A stretch of 13,034 nt of DNA from positions 1-13,034 of the forward strand of contig USGZ01000007.1 in assembly GCA_900554265.1 (NCBI GenBank), in the 5' to 3' direction. The notes under the pieces are model-generated. The model saw only the letters and a program-made list of their open reading frames with translations, ran no database searches and was not told the DNA's origin. Both the position numbers and the translations under genes were made by a program. Below, in pieces: positions 6,579-13,034 of this stretch. This stretch comes from an uncultured Porphyromonadaceae bacterium. Lineage in GTDB: Bacteria; Bacteroidota; Bacteroidia; Bacteroidales; Muribaculaceae. How positions within the stretch are numbered: position 1 is the first letter of the stretch; each line of letters opens with the position of its first letter.

Positions 6579-8188
6579 AACGTGTGCTCATCGCGGCCAT
6601 AACGGCCTCGCTGGCAGGCATGAACCTCAGCGTCCGTGCCGAAGCGCCGCAGTACCGGCTCCTGCTCGGCATCGTCGTCGAAGGTCTTGACGAGAACTGC
6701 CTCGAGCAGCTTCGCGACCGGCTCGGCGACGGCGGCTTCCGCATGCTCGCCGACAAGGGCGTCTACCTGCCTTTCGCCGACTACGGCACCAGCCTTGACG
6801 CCACGGCGGCCACGGCGACGCTCGTGACCGGCGCCCATCCCGCCCTGACCGGCATCGACTCCGAGCTCCGCTACGACCGCGAGAAGATGCTCTACAGCCA
6901 CGTCTTCGCCGACCCGCAGGCCCTGGGCAACTTCACCAACGATACATATTCGCCTAAAGCGCTGCGCGTGAGCACCATCAGCGACGAGGCCCGCATTGCC
7001 GGCAGCGGCATCAGCGTAGTCTACGCCGTGGCCTCGACGCCAGGCCAGGCCCTCGCCCTCGGCGGCCACAGCGCCAACTCGGCCCTCTGGATAGATCCGG
7101 CGACAGCCAACTGGGCTTCGACAGCTTTTTATCGCGACATGCCTACGGGCATAGCCACACGCAACCGCCGCGAACCCCTTACCGCGCGCATGGATACCAT
7201 GAGCTGGGCCCCCAAGGGAGGCCCGGAGCTGTATTCCATGCTCCCGGAGCACCTTACGCGCTATCCCTTCCGCTATGTTTTCCAGCGCTCGAATCCAAAG
7301 CGGATGGAAATGTTCCTTCAGAGTCCCCTGGCCAACCGCGAGGTGACCGCCGTGGCCGGCGAATTGCTTAAGAACAACCATATCGGCGCGCATGAGGAAG
7401 GCATCGACGTGCTGAATATCGGCTATACGCTGACGCCTTACGCCTACGGCCGCAATGCCGACAAGCGCCCCGAGCAGTACGACGCCTACCTGCGCCTGGA
7501 CGATGACCTTGAGCAGCTTTTCCAGACCGTCGACCGCACGGTAGGACTCAACCACACGCTGATATACCTCGCCGGAACTCCCGCGCGCCCCTATTCCGCC
7601 CGCGACGACGAGAAGTGGAACATCCCTTACGGCGAGTTCTCTACGCGCCGCGCCGCCAGCCTGCTGAATATCTACCTGATGGCCCTGCACGGCAACGGCG
7701 ACTACGTCAGCGCCTTCCGCGGCGGCAAGGTCTACCTCAACAACCGCGAGCTCAAGGACAAGGGCCTCGACGGCGCCCAGGTGCGCTCCGAGACGGCACA
7801 GTTCCTGGCGCGCATGACGGGCGTCGACCGCGTCTATACCTCCGACGCCATCTATGCGGGTACCGCCGGCGAGAATGCCGACGCCCTGCGCCGCAACACC
7901 GTGGTCAGCACGGCGCCGGACGTCACCCTGACCGTCGCCCCCGGCTACGAGATAATCGACGACTTTGCCGGCATGCAGACCCAGGCCGAGGGCGCGCCGC
8001 ACTACGTACGCCGCGCCGTGGCCACCACAGCGCCGGTATTCATCTATTCCCCCGAACTCGAGGCCCGGCGCATCGACACGCCCGTCGACGTGCGCCGCAT
8101 CGCCCCGACCGTTACGCGTCTGCTGAGAATCAGGTCGCCCAACGGTGCCGTCGAGGCCTCTCTGAGGCTCAACCGACTCAGCGACTGA
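6539..8188 (+). CDS. Alkaline phosphatase-superfamily protein, PafA-like, with degenerate metal-binding site
   Basis: A 549-residue exported protein: signal peptide about 12-34 (hydrophobic core 16-27, AEA cleavage site). The layout follows the PafA alkaline phosphatases of Bacteroidota: LLLGIVVEGL near the N-terminus, LGDGGFRML, the LVTGAHPALTGI segment, then RLDDDLEQLFQTVDRTVG and NIPYGEFSTRRAASLLNIYL. Active members bind two Zn2+ and use a Thr nucleophile. Here the first ligand Asp is Glu48, the Thr-containing TGPGH motif is replaced by DATAATAT (87-94), the DxxGHxxGP region reads NIGYTLTPYAYG (293-304), the ADHG motif reads AGTP (345-348) and the C-terminal ligand His is Thr497 in TTAPVFIYS. 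So hydrolase activity is unlikely; a periplasmic pseudoenzyme is inferred. The start is GTG at 6539, overlapping the preceding gene by 40 bp; the next in-frame GTG (6584) would remove the basic part of the signal. It lies 68 bp before secA. Confidence 0.8.
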   Translation: MEFKHDILAPSVLKRVLIAAITASLAGMNLSVRAEAPQYRLLLGIVVEGLDENCLEQLRDRLGDGGFRMLADKGVYLPFADYGTSLDATAATATLVTGAHPALTGIDSELRYDREKMLYSHVFADPQALGNFTNDTYSPKALRVSTISDEARIAGSGISVVYAVASTPGQALALGGHSANSALWIDPATANWASTAFYRDMPTGIATRNRREPLTARMDTMSWAPKGGPELYSMLPEHLTRYPFRYVFQRSNPKRMEMFLQSPLANREVTAVAGELLKNNHIGAHEEGIDVLNIGYTLTPYAYGRNADKRPEQYDAYLRLDDDLEQLFQTVDRTVGLNHTLIYLAGTPARPYSARDDEKWNIPYGEFSTRRAASLLNIYLMALHGNGDYVSAFRGGKVYLNNRELKDKGLDGAQVRSETAQFLARMTGVDRVYTSDAIYAGTAGENADALRRNTVVSTAPDVTLTVAPGYEIIDDFAGMQTQAEGAPHYVRRAVATTAPVFIYSPELEARRIDTPVDVRRIAPTVTRLLRIRSPNGAVEASLRLNRLSD

Positions 8189-8256
8189 AATTCCGCAAGC
8201 CATCCGATACCAGCGGCCTGCGAAAGTTTAATTAGTAACGAAACACCTCAAATATA

Positions 8257-11595
<3,339 letters not shown>

Positions 11596-11613
11596 CCCGC
11601 ACCCATAATTACG

Positions 11614-11669
11614 AAAACCCCGGGACGGCCCCGATGCCCGCAAGCATCGCCGCCGTCCCGGGTTTTTTT
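11614..11669 (+). terminator. Intrinsic terminator downstream of secA
   Basis: An 11-bp GC-rich stem (11619-11629 with 11652-11662) encloses a second 6-bp helix (CGATGC 11632-11637 with GCATCG 11644-11649, loop CCGCAA), and is followed by seven T's (11663-11669). The distance from the secA stop is 18 bp. It should end the queD-to-secA transcript. Confidence 0.92.
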
Positions 11670-11687
11670 GCGCCGGAACCGGCGCAA
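11668..11687. repeat. Palindromic hairpin immediately after the secA terminator
   Basis: A 9-bp perfect inverted repeat with a 2-base centre (TTGCGCCGG, AA, CCGGCGCAA) that begins within the T-run of the secA terminator. It may act as a second stop or stabilise RNA ends; no T-run follows it on the plus strand. On the minus strand the same hairpin is followed by A-rich sequence, so it is not an obvious terminator there. Confidence 0.6.
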
Positions 11688-11696
11688 TATGTATAA

Positions 11697-11712
11697 TCCC
11701 GATTTATCGGGA
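11697..11712. repeat. 16-bp palindrome TCCCGATTTATCGGGA
   Basis: Perfect 7-bp arms around a TT centre. The arm ATCGGGA recurs at 11738-11744 and 11768-11774 within the neighbouring phased repeat array, so this palindrome may belong to the same element. Compact symmetric sites of this size can be protein operators; nothing here identifies the protein. Confidence 0.5.
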
Positions 11713-11730
11713 GAGAATGAGGTTCAGGTC

Positions 11731-11800
11731 GAGATCAATCGGGATTTTCCGAGATTAATCTTGATTAATCGGGAATAGCCGGGATTAATCGTGAGTGATT
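11731..11800. repeat. 10-bp-phased degenerate repeat array with palindromic GATTAATC core
   Basis: Seven consecutive 10-mers resemble GGGATTAATC: gagatcaatc, gggattttcc, gagattaatc, ttgattaatc, gggaatagcc, gggattaatc, gtgagtgatt. The core GATYAATC starts at 11733, 11753, 11763 and 11783, so copies are 20, 10 and 20 bp apart, close to whole turns of B-DNA. GATTAATC is its own reverse complement. The array lies downstream of the secA terminator with no gene start near it. It could be a protein-binding array, a DNA-bending element, or remnants of a repeat expansion. Confidence 0.6.
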
Positions 11801-11872
11801 GGGGGCTTGGATCAGGATTACCCGGAAGGCCCAGGGCGCTTCCGCGCACGTTTTCCCGGCCCTATAAAGCAT

Positions 11873-11899
11873 AAAAAGGAACTCTTCTCAGAGTTCCTT
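11873..11899 (-). terminator. Intrinsic terminator on the minus strand (carB or small RNA)
   Basis: Perfect 10-bp stem AAGGAACTCT/AGAGTTCCTT (11876-11885 with 11890-11899) and a 4-base loop. On the minus strand the stem runs into TTTTT (11877 to 11873), so termination is leftward, in the direction of carB. It is 264 bp beyond the carB stop. On the plus strand only CTT follows the stem, so plus-strand termination looks weak. Confidence 0.75.
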
Positions 11900-11947
11900 C
11901 TTATGGGTTTCCAATAGGTACAATTTCTAAGGTAAAAAAGATTGTTT

Positions 11948-11955
11948 TAGGTTTG
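11948..11955 (+). promoter_or_regulatory. Promoter-like -7 box on the plus strand with no gene downstream
   Basis: TAGGTTTG matches TAnnTTTG, with TTTC at 11924-11927 (20-base spacer) in the -33 position. Transcription would run toward the 3' end of carB, antisense to it. No open frame follows. It may be a chance match in AT-rich DNA or drive an antisense or noncoding RNA. Confidence 0.25.
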
Positions 11956-11960
11956 CGGTA

Positions 11961-11992
11961 CAAAGTTGGGGCTTTTAATCCGTGCCGCCAAA
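11961..11992 (-). promoter_or_regulatory. Promoter-like pair on the minus strand upstream of the candidate small RNA
   Basis: Read on the minus strand: TTTG (complement of CAAA 11989-11992), a 20-base spacer, then CAACTTTG (complement of 11961-11968). This matches the Bacteroidota TTTG/N19-21/TAnnTTTG consensus except for C instead of T at the first base of the -7 box. It lies inside the carB 3' region, directed toward the hairpin terminator at 11873-11899. Confidence 0.35.
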
Positions 11993-12020
11993 TTATTTCA
12001 TATGTTATAGGGCATACTTT

Positions 12021-12041
12021 TTGGGCAGTTTATTTGCCCAA
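12021..12041. repeat. Hairpin in the carB 3' region
   Basis: TTGGGCA (12021-12027) pairs with TGCCCAA (12035-12041) over a 7-base loop. No T-run follows on either strand, so it is not an obvious terminator; it may protect or fold the carB 3' RNA. Confidence 0.4.
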
Positions 12042-12086
12042 TCACCCTGTCTGCTGTTTAATATATTTTAAGTCAACGTTTTAAAT

Positions 12087-12131
12087 CTTTAAACATCGCC
12101 CTCGGTGATGTGTTCAGGCGATATTTAAAAG
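12087..12131. repeat. Nested inverted repeats just beyond the carB stop
   Basis: A compact hairpin, ACATCGCC (12093-12100) with GGTGATGT (12104-12111, one G-T pair), lies inside a larger imperfect inverted repeat: CTTTAAACATCGCC (12087-12100) resembles the reverse complement of GGCGATATTTAAAAG (12117-12131). The left arm can therefore pair with either of two partners. It begins 32 bp past the carB stop in the direction of transcription. Its role is unknown. Confidence 0.4.
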
Positions 12132-12162
12132 ATGTTAACGCATTATTCCCGGCTTAAAATCA

Positions 12163-13034
12163 TCAATATTCCTGCCAGGATTTGATTTCCAGGGAGTCGA
12201 GGGGCAGGGTGGTGAAGGCGCGGATGAAGGCCGAAGCCAGCTGCGAGTTCGTCAGCAGCGGGATGTTCAGGTCGATGGCTGCGCGACGGATTTTGCGGCC
12301 GTTGCTGAGCTCCGTGCCGGTGAAATTCTTGGGCATGTTCACTACCAGGTCGATTTCGTGGCTGTGGAGCAGCTCCAGGGCCTGCGGATGCTGGTCCGGG
12401 GTGCTGGGCCAGTAGACGCGGATTGCGGGGATGCCGTTGTCGTGGAGGAACTGGCAGGTACCGCCGGTTGCGTAGATGGTCAGGCCGGCCTTGTGGAGCA
12501 TATGCGCGGCGTCGAGCATGTCGGCTTTCTGCTTGGCGGAGCCGGTGCTGAGCAGCACGGCCTTCTTCGGAATGCGCACGCCTACGGCCAGCAGGCTCTT
12601 GAGGATAGCCTCGTTGGTATCGTCGCCGATACAGGCGACTTCGCCCGTCGAGGCCATGTCGACGCCCAGGACGGGGTCGGCGCCCCCAAGGCGCGAGAAG
12701 CTGAACTGGCTGGCCTTGACACCGACGTAATCCAGGTCGAAGGTGCTCTTCTCGGGCTTCGGCGCATCCATGCCGAGCATGATGCGCGTGGCCAGGTCGA
12801 TGAAGTTTATCTTGAGAATTTTGCTGACGAAGGGGAAACTGCGGCTGGCGCGGAGGTTGCACTCGATTACCTTGATATCGTTGTTCTTGGCAAGGAACTG
12901 GATATTGAAGGGGCCGGAGATTTCCAGCGCCGCGGCTATTTTGGCCGAGATTTTCTTGATGCGGCGCATGGTCTCGACGTAGAGTTTCTGCGGCGGGAAC
13001 TGGATGGTGGCGTCGCCGGAGTGTACGCCGGCGA
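12163..13034 (-). CDS. carB: Carbamoyl-phosphate synthase large subunit, C-terminal part (5' end outside window)
   Basis: The last 289 residues of CarB, which makes carbamoyl phosphate from bicarbonate, ATP and ammonia for pyrimidine and arginine synthesis in the cytosol; a full protein is about 1070 residues. The fragment opens with AGVHSGDATIQFPPQ and continues into the end of the second ATP-grasp domain, with FNIQFLAK, VIECNLRASRSFPFVSK and ATRIMLG, the most conserved CarB block. From RIPKKAVLLSTG onward comes the C-terminal methylglyoxal-synthase-like domain (about 140 residues) that binds allosteric effectors, ending LEIKSWQEY. That domain has WPS, DLVVNMPKN, IRRAAID and IPLLTN, closer to the eukaryotic CPS1 pattern than to E. 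coli CarB. The open frame runs to the window edge; a Met codon at 12967-12969 is internal, not the start. The small subunit carA is expected upstream, outside the window. Confidence 0.95.
   Translation of the reverse strand, partial: AGVHSGDATIQFPPQKLYVETMRRIKKISAKIAAALEISGPFNIQFLAKNNDIKVIECNLRASRSFPFVSKILKINFIDLATRIMLGMDAPKPEKSTFDLDYVGVKASQFSFSRLGGADPVLGVDMASTGEVACIGDDTNEAILKSLLAVGVRIPKKAVLLSTGSAKQKADMLDAAHMLHKAGLTIYATGGTCQFLHDNGIPAIRVYWPSTPDQHPQALELLHSHEIDLVVNMPKNFTGTELSNGRKIRRAAIDLNIPLLTNSQLASAFIRAFTTLPLDSLEIKSWQEY

Larger units (their letters stand above)
11873..11955 (-). ncRNA. Candidate small RNA, about 80 nt, minus strand
   Basis: A promoter-like pair on the minus strand (TTTG, 20-base spacer, CAACTTTG; 11961-11992) points at a start near 11955, and a 10-bp hairpin followed by five T's lies about 55-80 bases downstream. 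The predicted transcript would be about 80 nt with a 5' unstructured A/U-rich half and a terminator hairpin at its end. No known RNA family was recognised. It could also be only the tail of the carB 3' UTR. Confidence 0.3.
11596..12162. other. 567-bp gene-free region between secA and carB
   Basis: No protein-coding frame here is convincing. From left to right it holds the secA terminator, a palindromic hairpin, a 16-bp palindrome, the phased GATTAATC array, a GC-rich stretch with short inverted repeats (about 11815-11865), a minus-strand terminator hairpin, overlapping promoter-like boxes on the two strands near 11948-11992, and an AT-rich half with two more hairpins (12021-12041, 12093-12111). 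The composition switches from GC-rich to AT-rich near 11865. Confidence 0.7.

Noticed and set aside
6521..8203. A 560-codon open frame on the minus strand opposite the PafA-like gene
   Set aside because: It is the mirror of a GC-rich plus-strand gene with a signal peptide and family motifs; the antisense translation has no recognisable domain and is rich in Gly, Val and Ala as expected of a shadow frame.
11731..11800. CRISPR array
   Set aside because: Units are about 10 bp, degenerate and without spacers of constant length; no cas genes nearby.
12163..12969. A complete 268-residue gene starting at the Met codon near 12969
   Set aside because: The same frame stays open to the window edge and encodes conserved CarB sequence upstream, so this Met is internal to carB.

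Overview
The window looks like a piece of a GC-rich member of the Bacteroidota, most likely order Bacteroidales. The evidence is a TamL-type Omp85 lipoprotein, a long SecA (1112 aa) of the Bacteroidota type, and several promoter-like boxes that match TAnnTTTG, the -7 element of the Bacteroidota housekeeping sigma factor. The genes are tightly packed and the intergenic DNA is clearly AT-richer. Genus cannot be fixed from this sequence alone.

Layout from left to right. (1) The 3' part of a GH13 alpha-amylase-family gene (+ strand, start outside the window). (2) A two-gene minus-strand unit, tamL-like then a phosphoglycolate-phosphatase-like HAD gene; the latter ends one base away from the amylase stop in a tail-to-tail arrangement. 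(3) A 53-bp divergent promoter region holding two copies of the same -7 box on opposite strands, within an 11-bp inverted repeat. (4) A plus-strand run: queD, queE, a DUF4105/Lnb-N membrane protein and an alkaline-phosphatase-superfamily protein overlap one another, and secA follows 68 bp later. (5) A strong intrinsic terminator after secA. (6) A 567-bp gene-free stretch with hairpins, a 10-bp-phased array of GATTAATC palindromes, a minus-strand terminator, and a promoter-like pair that could drive a small RNA. (7) The 3' end of carB on the minus strand, running out of the window.

How the genes fit together. QueD and QueE catalyse consecutive steps of the 7-deazaguanine (queuosine precursor) pathway. 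TamL is an outer-membrane assembly factor and SecA is the motor of protein export, so much of the window serves the cell envelope. The two proteins between queE and secA carry export signals and would be SecA clients. CarB supplies carbamoyl phosphate for pyrimidine and arginine synthesis.

The most unusual points are two proteins that keep the fold-level signature of a known enzyme family but lack its catalytic residues (the GH13 protein and the PafA-like phosphatase), the divergent short-leader promoters, and the structured intergenic region between secA and carB. No mobile element, tRNA, rRNA or CRISPR array was seen. I did not find a clearly new multi-gene system; the strongest leads are the two putative pseudoenzymes and the secA-carB intergenic region.
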